NCBI GenBank assembly: GCA_021234155.1
Contig: JAJEKV010000001.1
Span: forward strand, 2,934,007-2,998,006
DNA: 64,000 bases
Direction: 5' to 3'
DNA from: Isoetes taiwanensis
Lineage: Eukaryota; Streptophyta; Lycopodiopsida; Isoetales; Isoetaceae
Translations under genes and position numbers: made by a program
In this document: one piece after another, positions 44,378-55,812 of the stretch
Numbering within the stretch: the stretch's first letter is position 1
How the letters are laid out: every line of letters starts with the position of its first letter
Notes under the pieces: model-generated
Told to the model about the DNA's origin: nothing
Databases searched by the model: none
What the model saw: only the letters and a program-made list of their open reading frames with translations

Positions 44378-45283
44378 CTAAATCAGTATCTCAAAGTCAG
44401 TATCTTCAATGTGGGTCTGATCTTGTGTTATTTCTTCTCTTGCAGTTTCCTCCTGTTTATCAGTATCTTCAATGTTGGTCTGATCAGTATCTTCCATGTG
44501 TTCAGGATCAGTATGGAGAATCTGTGTTGTGTCTTCTCTTGCATGTTCATCCTGTTCATTTACAACAATATCAGCTGCAACACCAACAATATCTTTCACC
44601 AATTGCATGCTTCCCTCAATTGCTACTTTCCATCTTGCAAGTTCTTTCAAGTGATCAACAGTAAGCTTGAATATGTTGATGTCTACTTCCTTGACCAAAT
44701 CAACATGAAGCTGCTGGTGCAACCACTTTTGAGGATTCTTTGAATGAAGCCAAGTGTGCAAACATGCTTTTATGTAGTTGAATACCTTATCATTTTCCTC
44801 ATTGTCAAAGCTCTCAACTATTAAGCATGTGTTTGGTGGGGACAAGAAAGTCTTGTACAAAGAGTCATCTACAAGCACAACATTCTGTACATCATTAAAA
44901 GCTGTGTAAACTTTGACAATTGGCTTCATAAATACTGGTTTGGTTGCACTGCCTAGAAACATAAAAGGCAGCACCTCACATTCATTCTGACCCCAAATGA
45001 ATTTGAATTTAGCAATGTAGTGTGCTGGCAGAATACTGTTAAGGATTTGTATGATGTTGTGCTTCATCATGCTAGACCAAATCCCAACTTCAAATCTTTC
45101 AAAACTCCAATCCAAGAACTCTTGTAAAAAAGGTCTGCAAATAACCATTTTCCCTGCTGTGTAATACTTCTTGAGCCCTGGTGGAATCTTTACTCTTGCT
45201 CTTTTTTGGAAGGTGTTGACCAAAACTCCATTAATGTCTAAGATGACAAGTTTTTTCTTTTCTAAATCCTCTGCAACATTCAT
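44378..45283 (-). CDS. FCP1/NIF-type HAD phosphatase-like protein (outer element)
   Basis: An intact 301-residue ORF from ATG 45283. HAD motifs are KKLVILDINGVLV (about 10-22; the DxNG form seen in a plant FCP1-homology subfamily, in place of DxDxT), VICRPFLQEFLDW, VGIWSSMMKHN, FKFIWGQNECE and VVLVDDSLYK (acidic motif). The FCP1/NIF family removes phosphate from protein Ser/Thr, but the second Asp is Asn here, so catalysis is uncertain. The C-terminus carries repeats of (M/I)EDTD. It is convergent with the transposase gene. The intact frame beside a broken transposase is notable. A missed upstream exon is possible. Confidence 0.82.
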   Translation of the reverse strand: MNVAEDLEKKKLVILDINGVLVNTFQKRARVKIPPGLKKYYTAGKMVICRPFLQEFLDWSFERFEVGIWSSMMKHNIIQILNSILPAHYIAKFKFIWGQNECEVLPFMFLGSATKPVFMKPIVKVYTAFNDVQNVVLVDDSLYKTFLSPPNTCLIVESFDNEENDKVFNYIKACLHTWLHSKNPQKWLHQQLHVDLVKEVDINIFKLTVDHLKELARWKVAIEGSMQLVKDIVGVAADIVVNEQDEHAREDTTQILHTDPEHMEDTDQTNIEDTDKQEETAREEITQDQTHIEDTDFEILI

Positions 45284-45440
45284 AAGAAAAGAAACTTAAA
45301 CATCAACATGACTTAAACATGAATTAAAAGAAGTCATTAATTAAAGAAAACAGAATTACAATATTCAAACAATGTTCTCAAACAACATAAAACAATTAAA
45401 ACAGTATTTAACATACACTGCAATATGTTATGTTCTGAAA

Positions 45441-45873
45441 CTAACTCAATGACTTGATATACTGAGAAACAGAACCTGAACTACCATTTAACATTTTCAG
45501 AATAATATCAACTTGATCACCTATTTGCTTTGGTGCTTGAGGTGGCAGCTTCTTTGAGGGTCTCCCAATCTTCTTTTTGACTTTTGTTGTTGCTACCTTT
45601 CTCAACAGCATCTTCAGCAAGTTCAGCATCAACATCATCTTCATTTGCTTGTTCTTCATCACTGCTTACGTGAACTTCTACATTTGCAGCAGTAGAACTT
45701 TCTCCTGCAGTTGCACTCCTCAACCTGGTCTTTATGCCAATTGCAGAAACCTTTTGTACAGGTTGTTCATAATATTCTTCTGAACTGCTCTCAACAACAC
45801 GTGAACGTTTTATCCTTTTTTTTGTTGGCCCCTTACTAAGCTGAATTACAGAACTTTGCTGCTTAGAACACAA
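45441..45873 (-). CDS. Ser-rich, AT-hook-like protein exons (outer element)
   Basis: Two overlapping minus-strand frames. The first reads KKRIKRSRVVESSSEEYYEQ and an acidic tract. The second, after a register change near 45560, contains KKKIGRPSKKLPPQAPK, an AT-hook-like GRP core with basic flanks. The register change suggests an intron or frameshift. No other domain is recognised. It may be the 3' end of the RING/coiled-coil gene upstream. Confidence 0.45.
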
Positions 45874-45919
45874 ATCAATTTATATGAGATTAAATTAATT
45901 AAAACACAAATAAGAAATA

Positions 45920-46540
45920 TCAAAGTCTTACCTTCTGCAAAGCTTCTACAGCTTTCCTTACTGGACTTGGTGACACTTGAGCTGATGCAGTAGAACCAAC
46001 ATTTTTTGGTGACTCAGAAGCAGGTGAAGCCACAGGTGCTTTATTAAATAATAAAGCAGGTGAAGCCACAAGTGACAAGATTGGAAAACTTATCCGGTGA
46101 AGGACATGCACTAGTAGTGCCTACCTCAAATGCACTGCCTGCCTGAATCTGCAAGTCTTCTTCGCCTGCAACTTTAGACCAAGTTCCACAAAAACTTCCC
46201 TGGGAACTTCCTTCAAACACCTGAAGCATGTCTTCTTTTCATACAAAAGCATGCAGCATGGCAAGTGATAGACATGTTCACATGGTAATGCCATACTCAA
46301 TTTATATTTTGGATTGAAGACCAATCCACATGCAGCACATGCATCTTCCATGAAACCAGGCAACCTGCTTTTCATAGTTATGATAGACATTTTTGATATA
46401 TCTGAGTCCATCAATTGTCTACCAGCTTCTAAGTAGTTCCTGCTTTGCTGTAATCTGAATTCCAGTGAAGTTTTTAATTTTTCTTTCTTTTCCTTATCAT
46501 GTAATGCTTCAACACTAACCTTTGGAAGGCAAGCTTCCAG
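45920..46540 (-). CDS. RING-H2-like zinc finger protein (outer element)
   Basis: The open frame (46540 to about 46121) includes CAACGLVFNPKYKLSMALPC, then EHVYHLPCC and CFRC. The spacing is C-X2-C-X15-C-X-H-X2-H-X2-C-X9-C-X2-C, which matches a RING-H2 type cross-brace finger used by ubiquitin ligases. Upstream is a helical segment; downstream a Ser/Pro-rich exon may continue to 45920. It lies between the coiled-coil and AT-hook-like ORFs on the same strand, so all three may be one gene. Confidence 0.55.
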
Positions 46541-46558
46541 TTTAGAGCAAAAATATAT

Positions 46559-47260
46559 TTAACCACTTATTTTTTGCTTTAACTCTTCCATCTGCTTCAA
46601 GTCTCCATCATTCTTGTCTGCTTTGGCATTCAAAGCAGACAACTCATTCGCCATTCTTGCTATCTCGTTCCTTCCATGCTCAATCATCCTCTCTTCCCTT
46701 GCTAAAGAGTTCTTATCTACCTCAATGGTACCAATTATTTTTACCAGATCAGTTGTACATTTGTCTAAATCTGTTTCCAACTTACTAACCTCTTCTTCAA
46801 TCAAAGAAATGTTGAAACTTAAATTGGAAACAGAAAACTCAGAAGACTGACCTGCTTTCCCCTTAAATTCAAGTTGAGGTGTTGATCTGCCTGAAGCTAG
46901 AGGTGTACTTTGGCATGAAGGAACTGTAGTTTTGATCCTTTTAACATCTTCTTTTTTAACATCAATGTCATCCCTTTTTCTCCTGGACCAAACATTGACC
47001 TGTTTCTTGTAAGCATCCCAATCAACCCGATGAGCCTCAGGGTTATGCTCTACCCGACTACAGTTTTCCCATGCAAATGATAATGCTACTAGCTTCCTCA
47101 ATTCATTATTCGGGACACCTCCATCTCCATATAAGAAATCGATCAAACCGTCCAATTTCTGCTTCAAATGAGGGCGAACAAAGTAGATTTTGATTTTGCC
47201 TGAAACCATTGGCTCAGACCAAACACTGTTCCAGTCATCTGCAGTGACATTTTCCGCCAG
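46559..47260 (-). CDS. Coiled-coil protein exon (outer element)
   Basis: The frame is open from upstream of 47260 (LAENVTADDWNSVW) and continues through LAxx-type heptad-rich helices (VSKLETDLDKCTTDLVKI; EIARMANELSALNAKAD) to TAA at 46559. The N-terminal half is Trp/Arg-containing and compact; the C-terminal 80 residues form a coiled coil. It is probably the 5' part of the RING-bearing gene. The start codon is not resolved. Confidence 0.5.
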   Translation of the reverse strand: MAENVTADDWNSVWSEPMVSGKIKIYFVRPHLKQKLDGLIDFLYGDGGVPNNELRKLVALSFAWENCSRVEHNPEAHRVDWDAYKKQVNVWSRRKRDDIDVKKEDVKRIKTTVPSCQSTPLASGRSTPQLEFKGKAGQSSEFSVSNLSFNISLIEEEVSKLETDLDKCTTDLVKIIGTIEVDKNSLAREERMIEHGRNEIARMANELSALNAKADKNDGDLKQMEELKQKISG

Positions 47261-47571
47261 CCATTTCAGCTTTTGCTGTGGGATGATTCCTTCACCAGCT
47301 TTGAGAAAAGAAGATACTTAAAAAAAAAAACAGCAAGAAACAAAGAAGTCGGAGCAAGCGCCTTGAAGAGGATGCTTCAATTTGCAAAATGCAGGAATCG
47401 AAGTGCAATCGGGGAGCAAATTGGCCTGTACAATTTAATTAGTAACAATGGGCGCGAATAATTACGCCTCTGACAATCAAAATCATTGTTCGCCGAAAAG
47501 GCGCGCGGAAATTGAAAAGGTGCGTCGGGCGCTGCTTAGCGTGCTTTCTCCGCTTCCGCTTCTCGCGCTTT

Positions 47572-47599
47572 TTTGTACCCCAATATCTAACTTAGACCC
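47572..47599. repeat. Right terminal inverted repeat, outer element
   Basis: 28 bp, reverse complement of 28609-28636, followed by ATAT at 47600-47603. Confidence 0.93.
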
Positions 47600-47603
47600 A
47601 TAT

Positions 47604-50600
47604 ATACTTTAGGAATTAAATTAGCTTTCAAAGATCAGTATACTAGGGATGTTTTTGGCCACCCTACGAATGCAGATGTCCATACTGTTGAAGGTGTTCC
47701 TGGCAAAACCTTCAACCTCAGTGGTTTAGAACCTCCAGGTTGCTTAAGGCAACCAATCTGAATGCAAAAATTCCAGAGAAGATGTTCAAAAAATTATCTG
47801 ACACGGCCTTCCCTAAAGGATAAAAAGTCTGTCTCAGAGAAAAGCTTGCCAAATGCACACCATCTGAGCTTTGCTTGTGATTCTTGCTTGCATAACTGCT
47901 CAAAACCTATATTTATATCTTGCTACAAAAGTCTGAGGGATTTTGACAAGGCTAGATAGATCAAAAAGGCGTTCCTGACCGAGTTAATTTTTGGTCAATA
48001 TCCCTGGCAGAGAGCTTGATTTCTGATCTTGTTACTGGGACTTGTTTTTGGAGCTTGGAAACTTTTGTCTATTCCGAATAAGTCTGCACTCAACAAGCCT
48101 TGGTGCTCTTGGCAAATAGAAGTCAAGATCTTTTACTTTTTTGAATTTTCTTGGACTGACTGCTACAAATCATGAACAGATGTGAAAGCAGATCCACTTC
48201 TGGAAAGAATGCATGCAAATTTGTTGTTTATGCAAGGACCATGCATAAGGCAATGACTTGAATGCTCTAGGAACTTTTATGCATTGCTACATGGCCACAT
48301 GCTGACCTATGCTATAGTAAATTGAGATAAAATAATTCGATAACTTGTGTTAATGGTTCAGGCAGTCAAAGAAGTTGAATAATGCTTGTGTGGAGCATGC
48401 CTAAACGTCAAGCAAATGGTGTCACACTACTGGGATAGAATGCAATAGGCAAACAATGCCAACAAATTGTTTTTTGACAATAGATCAATATGGAGCACTA
48501 AGAACTCAACAACAAGGATCGGATTTTCAATTGAATCAGGTACACAAAAGCAAAATAACATGAATTCCAAGCTCTGAGTCTTGGGCACAGGATCAAATAG
48601 GTAGACAATCAATCAACTCGGATAATTTAGCCTATAATCCAAGCTGAAAATCAAATGTGGAGGTCAGAATCGAGCATCAATCAAGCAAGCCGATCCCTCT
48701 TTAAAGCAAACAATCGCTTCTTCACCTTAAAGCCCTCGAATTTTTCTTCTGTCAAAAAGCCCCTTTTGTAAATCCCCTGTTCTGTTGCACTCTTGATCAA
48801 TTCCATTCAATTCTCTGTCTTTTTGTTTCCCAGATGCATTATTGGCATTAAACAAGGTTATTCGGGAGGTTTGGAGTATGATTGCACAGTTAGTGTGGCT
48901 GAATCGACCGGATATTGGCATTCACAAGTTTAGGGTTCTTGAAAATCTTCGACGATTTATCCCACAGGCAGATTTAGGTCTGGCGAGCCAAGATATATAA
49001 GGAATAACAAATTCCTTATTTATAATTATTGCGTGCAATATCCACGTGGGATTCGGTACCTCTACCGCCCCACATGCCCGGATATTCCACGTGGCATGGC
49101 GAGATTGGCTGGGAAGAAAAAATAGGCTTTTTTTTTTTTTTTTTTTAGTAGATAGGAATTTTTTTTTTGCCCCATGGACTATGGCACATTTCCCAATGAA
49201 GCAAGTTTAATGGCCAAAACAAATGAATTTTTCAATTTTCTTTTTTGCAATGGGAATCTTTTTTTATGCTCTAAAAGATTCTAGAATCTTTTTTGTGAAT
49301 GGGCATTTTCAAGTTTGGCTTAAAAATGGCTCAAAAAGATGTGATGTGGCATGTAAGAAGGATGAGATGGCAAAGTGGGGGTGACATGGCAAATAAGGAT
49401 GGTGACGTGTCAAACAACTTGGCTTAGAATATTTTTTCTAGTCAAAACCTCAAGTGATGTGTACATGATGTGTGTGACATGTGGATGATGATGTGGAGGT
49501 GCTAATGATGACGTGGCAAGGTGATGTGTCATCTTATAGATGTAACTTGAAGGCTTTTGACAAAAATTTTGAAGTATGATAATGGAGATAAGTGCATGAC
49601 ATGACATGGCAAGGAGGGTGACGTGTGATGACTTGGCATTTCCAATGTGGTTTCCATGGGTCAATTTTGCTATAAATCCAAATCATTGGCATTTTCTAGG
49701 CAAGCTTGACTTTTAAATGTTTCCCTTAGGGATTTTATGATTTTCTCTCTTCTTTGACTTTGAAGGAGGGAGTGTTGACCTTTTGACCACGTGTAAGACC
49801 AAGTCAAGTGAAGTTTAGGGCTTTGAATGTGTAGAGGTGGTGTGGTGAGCTCATGGCATGTGAACGACTTTTGAAAGTGTAGTTTTGTCTAGAAAAAATC
49901 TTCAAGGCCAAATTTGACTTGGAAATGAATTGTAGGCATGGAATTCAAGATCTCATGGGTATTTCATGGTGGTTGAAGGCATGGGAGATATGGAATGGGA
50001 ATCAAAGTGTACAATAATGCCAAGAACTCAAATGATCACATACCAAGAGATCTTCTAGGGGTCTTCTTCCTTTTGCTTGATTCTCCTTTTGCCTCATTTG
50101 TGTGACCTGAGTCAATTGTCCTCACCTTGCTCTTCAAGCCTTCAATGAAGCATTCTTCTTGTGCCTTGAAATTCAGATCAAAGTGTGAGGATTAGTCTTC
50201 AAAACATGTCTTGTTCTTCCATGCTGCCATAGCATGGCAGCACATACTCCCTTATTACTAAGTGCATCCCCCGGGCCTGTGACCTGATTCTGCAGGTCAT
50301 GGGGGCAGCAAGAATGGCTGACCCCATACGTCAAGGTAAGGCAGACCGGATTCTAAAGGTTTTGGAAGGGCGATTTGTCATTCTTGACAAGAATGATTCA
50401 AGAAGATGCAAGAATGGTGATCCACTTACCTTGACGTTTGCAGATTGAAAAGTTGACGGAATCGTTGCGTGACAGAGTTGCGGCTATGGCAAAATCAAGG
50501 CGACAATCAGGGTCTGGCAAAATCAGGATCGAAGGCTGGCCAATCTGGAGGTTTGAGATAGAAGGAGCTACGTAAAGTGGGGGAAGCACAACCTACAAAG

Positions 50601-50688
50601 GAAATAGGCATTCTATAGAGGAGGATCATCAATTATTTTAGAACACTGGCCTTCTAATCCCTAGATTGGATATGTCTGAATAATATAA
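47604..50688. other. Intergenic DNA
   Basis: No gene is supported. The stretch 49330-49660 is enriched in TGACGTGGCA-like words (listed separately), and an 18-base T run lies near 49130. Confidence 0.4.
49330..49660. repeat. Degenerate TGAYGTGGCAA repeats
   Basis: Variants TGATGTGGCATG, TGACATGGCAAA, TGACGTGTCAAA, TGACGTGGCAAG, TGACATGGCAAG and TGACGTGTGATG occur about every 20-60 bp. They look like a decayed short tandem repeat; ACGTGTC/ACGTGGC is also the core of ABRE/G-box sites. Confidence 0.6.
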
Positions 50689-50697
50689 TTGTATATA

Positions 50698-51611
50698 GGG
50701 AAAACCTTAATTGTTGATTTAACTTCCAAAAAGCCCTTTGTATTTTTGAAATTCTCAAAATGCCCTTAGTTCTTAAGTATTTTCCCAATAGCCCTTTGTA
50801 TTTTAAAAATCACCAAAAAAACACGTATTCACAATAGAGGATCATTTTCTAAGAGGAAGTGTTTCTTGCAGATGACAATAATTTAGAATATAAAAAAAAT
50901 TGGGAAATTTACCAAAATAACCCTAATTGCTGACTTAATTTTCAAAAAGCCCTTCGTATTTGTGAAATTCCCAAAATGCCTTTAATTCTTAAGTATTTTC
51001 CCAAATAGCCAAAAGCTAGAGATAAGCCTATCATAATACTAGAAATGATCGAAGATAATTAACTTAATGCTTTTATAAAAATCGTATTGAAGGAGAAGCT
51101 TTTGGGCATCTTGTGGAGAAACTGCTTTATACCCATTCGTGTTACTTATAGAGCTCATTTTGCTATTTATATGATGTCCGTATCTATCCTCCAAATATTG
51201 AACTTCTTGAAAATAATGAATTGCTACCTCCTGCAACATGTCATCGTCCTGGCAGGCCTAAAAGCAAACGGGATAGGGCAAAGATATGGAAGAGAAAAGC
51301 GTGTGTATAAGTGCACACGTTGTTAATGTCGGGCATAATGAAGGCAGTTGCAGAAATTCTATTTGACATTTCTGTTGCATATTTTTATAATGATTTTTGA
51401 AATTTATATTCCAAATTATTGTCATCTGTAAGAAACACTTCCTCTTAGAAAATGATCCTCTATTGTGAATACGTGCTTTTTAGTGAATTATAAAATACAA
51501 AGGGCTATTTGGGAAAATACTTAAGAATTAAGGGCATTTAGGGAATTTCAAAAATACAAAGGGCGTTTTGGGAATTAAGCCAACAATTAAGGTTATTTTG
51601 CTAAATTTCCC
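50698..51611 (+). mobile_element. MULE relic (914 bp, long TIRs, 9-bp TSD)
   Basis: Terminal inverted repeats of about 190-200 bp (50698-50895 against 51415-51611) begin GGGAAA. Both flanks carry TTGTATATA (50689-50697, 51612-51620), the 9-bp duplication typical of Mutator-like elements. Inside, at about 51190-51350, a plus-strand remnant reads LLPPATCHRPGRPKSKR, then CTRC and GHNEGSC, matching the C-terminal GRPKKxR plus CCHC knuckle of MULE transposases, now broken by stops. A second, direct copy of the terminal sequence (50899-51010) lies inside the left half. Confidence 0.9.
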
Positions 51612-51620
51612 TTGTATATA

Positions 51621-51985
51621 TTTTGTTTAATTCTTGGGCAATTTTGCCATGTTCTCTTACTTGGGCTTCGTGTCCATAGTTCTTCCATCCTATCGGCCCT
51701 TTGTTGATCTCTGTAGATGTTAGATTTCCTTCCTTCCTTTCTTCCATATCTACGTCCGTCCGTCCGTCTGTACATCCGTCTGAAAAATAACGAATTTAAT
51801 TTGCTCAAATCGAGTATATTCGTCCACCCACCAGGCAACCCGAAAACGGTATGATGACATGGCATATCTAAATCCTCTATCAATTACGTGGCAGAATATT
51901 CTTGTTTGATTTGTCGTAGTAAGAACCAAGTGAAAGAGAAGCTTGGCAAATGAGAGCGAAATAGATAGGCCTGCAGTGCCGGACA
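51621..51985. other. Upstream region of the PAM71-like gene
   Basis: 365 bp between the MULE and the start codon. A short GTCC/GTCT run lies near 51756-51780. Promoter elements are not clear. Confidence 0.4.
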
Positions 51986-54900
51986 ATGCAAGGATTTTAC
52001 AGGGCATTGCATGGCCACCATCTTCCCCCATTTCATGCTGACTACCGGAGACCCCAGTCGGAGCTCCATAGACATAGGCATTGTCCCCCTTCCCGTTCTC
52101 TAAATTCATCCCCTGCTAATTCACATCAAAGTTCTGTCGAGTTTTTTTCGAGTTTTAATGATGCAGATTTGGCCTCTTCTGCAATTGACAAGGCTTTCCC
52201 TTTCTGGAATCTAGGTCAGTAAATTTTTCTTCTCTTCTTATCAGTTTGCAGCTATGAATTGCATTCTGTCATAAGAAAGTAATTATTTGAGATGCATTTG
52301 CTACGTAAGGAATAATTGCTTGTGCAAGTTCATCTATTCGTAGATTATAGCAGTAAACTTGATGTGCACATTCCTCTTTGAGCTATCTTATCAATCTGGC
52401 GTTAGTAATCTACATGTTTAGATTATATTACCAACTTCTTCAATAACATCTTAAATCATTCTTATTCACATTGAATATAATGTTGGATGCCTAACATAAG
52501 CATATAATTTGGAAGTTATTACCTGTTTGCATGATGGCTGTTTCATTGTGCAAATCTTTTGTTGGCTCAATCTGAGGCACTTCTCATTTGGCAGTCACTT
52601 CTAAAGGCCCCATACCCCACTCAGAAAGGAAGCTACGAGCTGGAATTTCGAGCACTGATTTCAGTGCTGACAATTCCCCTTCAGAGCATCATGCAGATGA
52701 CGTCGAAAAGAAAGACCAGTGAGTTCAACAGATTACCTTTAATGTCTTGCGTGAATAAGCGCAGTAATATGGTCCAATTAGTCAAGGAACGAAATGTCTT
52801 TATTAAAAGAAGAACAGAGTGTAATATACACGAAGTAAAAGGTAAGCCTCCTTTTAAGAAACAAGGAAACAATATGATTAGTTTAACACGAACAAAATTC
52901 ATATCATTGTCTTGATTAGCTAAATCTATAGTATGGTAAAGTTTAGAAATTATCATGTTACCAAAATTTGACCTTTTACGTTCATGTACATGATGTACCT
53001 CGATGAGAAGCTATGCTTATTCAGATATTAGCCAGGAGTCTGAAAATTTATAAACGGTGTTATAGTGCATGTATTACTGCAGGTTCCCTAGGGGTAAAGA
53101 GAAATCCAATTTACAAGCGGCTGGAACGATAGCGGCCTTAATAGCTGCTGGTGCAGTAGGGGCAATTGCTTTAACATTGGCAAGTGGAGGTCCAAGTGCA
53201 CTTGTTGCAGCTGTTGCAAAATCAGGCTGTTTTGCCGCCTTTGCGTTGATCTTTGTATCTGAAATTGGCGATAAGGTATGTCAAAATGAATGAAGTATGT
53301 TTATCTAGGTGAGTTCTGACAGATTAGTTGCTACAGACATTCTTTATTGCGGCTTTGTTGGCAATGCGGCAATCTAGGAGCTTGGTGAGCTTATTTTATT
53401 TATCAAGTTTTGTATTGTTTGGTACTAGAATGTTTTATGTCTCATTTTTGTCGTTGTTTCTGTGAGCAAGAATATGGTACCAATTCTCAGGGTTTAAGTT
53501 TAAGCAAAGCTCACAAAGTTTTTCTCCCGGATCTCTGGATGTAAAATTGCAAAGACGTTTTGGAGCCTTTGACTGGGTATTTAAGGCGTAAAACTGTGTC
53601 TTTCAATGAAGTTGCTAAGAAGGCAATCCTTTTGAGCAAAATGTTATACCTGATGCTCCTGTTTGTAGTGGTATCAGTCCACATGCTTTGGCTTATAAGC
53701 AAGAGGTTCTAGAGAACAGTACTTTTACGCGTAGGCTTACAATTGGATATGCAGAACTTAATGGAGCTCAAAAGGTTAGGTGGAAATTATGTAACTATGT
53801 GCTAAGAGAAACAGAATGATGAAAAGCTGTTAATGGTTGCAGATTGCATTTTATAAGGAAATGACAGAAGTCAATGTTCTAGTGTGTAATAATATCTGAT
53901 GCGTGATAGGCTGTCCAAAGGCTCCAAGAAGTACAAAAATTAGGATATTTTTTGCGAATAAGATCAAATTATGAATATAAGGTAGTGGCCTGCTCAAATA
54001 GCAATAAGAAAGGATATCCCAATTAACATGGCACAAGGTATTTTAGAAACTCAGGCCCAGGCTTGTCAGAAAAATATATCGTAATTGAGAGTCAAAGAAC
54101 CACAACACGTTGTTAAAATGCTGGTTTGGTGGGCCATTCATTGTTGGTATGTTAAAAGATCGTTGTTTTGGAAAGCTTTTACATTATCAGGATCTCACGA
54201 GTGAGCTTTAGGACGAACAAAAGGATATGACCACTTCTTTGCGAATTATGCAATATAGTCTGCAGCATTTGTGATAGACAGAATGAGTAGGTCTATCATT
54301 TTGGGTATGTTAATGTGCAGGGACACCATCTGAAAGAGGTGGAGACATGACGGGTTTCTATATGTATTAAGAGGCTGTTATAAGATTTGCTCAACCTGTT
54401 CAATCAGTGAAGGCTGTCTTTTTCAAGATAAAATCAAGTTTATTACTTCGACATTGGGAAAGAGTGAGACCTTATGATGTTCTGAGGATAATGATTCTTC
54501 TTTGGCTATTTTGCTGAACATTCTTATCCAGTTCCTATAAAATTTCATTTATCACCATCCATTATTCTTTGAATTGTTTGTTTTTCCTAGCAAAGGGATT
54601 CTTTAATATGTCCATTTTGCAGATGACTAGCAAGTTAGTTTTATGTATCCATTTTGCAGCATGACTAGCAAGTTAGACTTATGTAATTTATATGGAACAG
54701 GTGTTGCTGGGATCGTCGGCTGCACTTGCTCTCATGACAGTAATTTCAGTCATTATTGGAAGACTCTTCCAGAAGATCCCTGCTCAACTGCAAACAAGTA
54801 ATAACTGGGCCTGACTGGAAGTATATGTATATCCTCAGTTGCAGTGCATGCATTAACCATGGTTTATGTGATGAAACAGCATTGCCATTGGGTGAATATG

Positions 54901-55812
54901 CTGCTATTATTTTGCTTATCATTTTTGGGATTCGGGCAATAAAAAATGCTTGGGATTTGCCTCCACCTGCTGGAGAAGATTCTTCATCTGAATCTGGTGA
55001 GCTCAAGGAAGCCGAAGAATTTGTGAGTAAAGTGGTGAGTTTACAACTTTTAAAATTATATGATATTCTGCATCGGAGAGAATACCACAACAAATAAAGA
55101 TTCTTTTTCCACTGTTGTAGGCTGAGAAGAGGTTATCCACGCCATTTGAAATTCTGTCGGAGTCTTTTAGCCTTGTCTTTGTAGCGGTAAGTAACAATGC
55201 CTAGCTGCAGGTTGCATATTTGATGCTGTTAATTTGTAGTTGTAATACGAGAATTGACAACAGACTCAGTTCAGGTAGTATCAGGAAATTTTTATGGCGT
55301 TCTGCGAAGTCTAAGCAGAATGTCATGATTTGTCATGGTTTTCGTAGACATGAATATGTCTATTGCATCAACCTCATTGTTTGGCTAATATAAAATGGAG
55401 AACAAGTTAACATGGTATTATTTCTCTCAGGAGTGGGGTGATCGGTCAATGCTGGCCACTGTAGCACTAGCTGCGGCTCAGGTATGTTGCCATGTCCGTT
55501 TTTATATATGTATATATATATGATGCAGTCATTGTTTGTTTATCTAATCTTCTACCTCAGTCTCCCTGGGGTGTTGCAACTGGTGCAATAATAGGCCACG
55601 TTTTGGCAACTTCCCTCGCAGTTGTAGGTGGTGCATTTTTGGCTCAGTACATTTCAGAAAAAGTGGTAAGGATTGAAATTATGTAAATCAGTTGCAAATG
55701 TACAGCTTGATGCTTTTATTCTGACGTGCCATTTTATTTGCTGCAGGTTGGATACATAGGTGGAGTTTTGTTCCTGGCCTTTGCTGTAGCAACTATGATG
55801 GGTGCTTTCTAG
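51986..55812 (+). CDS. PAM71: Chloroplast GDT1-family (UPF0016) Mn/Ca cation:proton antiporter, PAM71-like
   Basis: Ten exons join in phase to 377 codons: 51986-52214, 52595-52718, 53083-53275, 53337-53384, 54701-54797, 54880-55034, 55121-55186, 55431-55481, 55561-55665 and 55747-55812, all GT-AG. The first about 115 residues are Ser/His-rich without fold, as expected for a plastid transit peptide. Two signature repeats follow: FVSEIGDKTFFIAALLAMR and EWGDRSMLATVALAAAQ, holding the ExGD(K/R)(T/S) motifs, within six hydrophobic segments and ending in AFAVATMMGAF. QTTLPLGEYAAI between them is typical of PAM71/CCHA1. The family moves Mn2+ (and Ca2+) into thylakoids for the photosystem II cluster. 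No stop or frameshift is seen. The paralogue CMT1 is the main alternative name. Confidence 0.93.

Larger units (their letters stand above)
28609..47599 (+). mobile_element. 19-kb DNA transposon (outer element)
   Basis: The ends are perfect inverted repeats: GGGTCTAAGTTAGATATTGG... at 28609-28636 matches the reverse complement of 47572-47599 over 28 bp. It is flanked on both sides by ATAT (28605-28608, 47600-47603), a possible 4-bp target duplication; TA is the alternative reading because the flank is palindromic. Inside are a DDE-like transposase gene (28935-43915, interrupted), an FCP1/NIF-like gene (44378-45283) and further minus-strand ORFs (45441-47260). Without the inner element it would be about 7 kb. 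The superfamily is not assigned. Confidence 0.88.

Noticed and set aside
51087-51326. 79-codon ORF in the MULE as a gene
   Set aside because: The transposase-like residues occur across different frames with stops; it is a relic.
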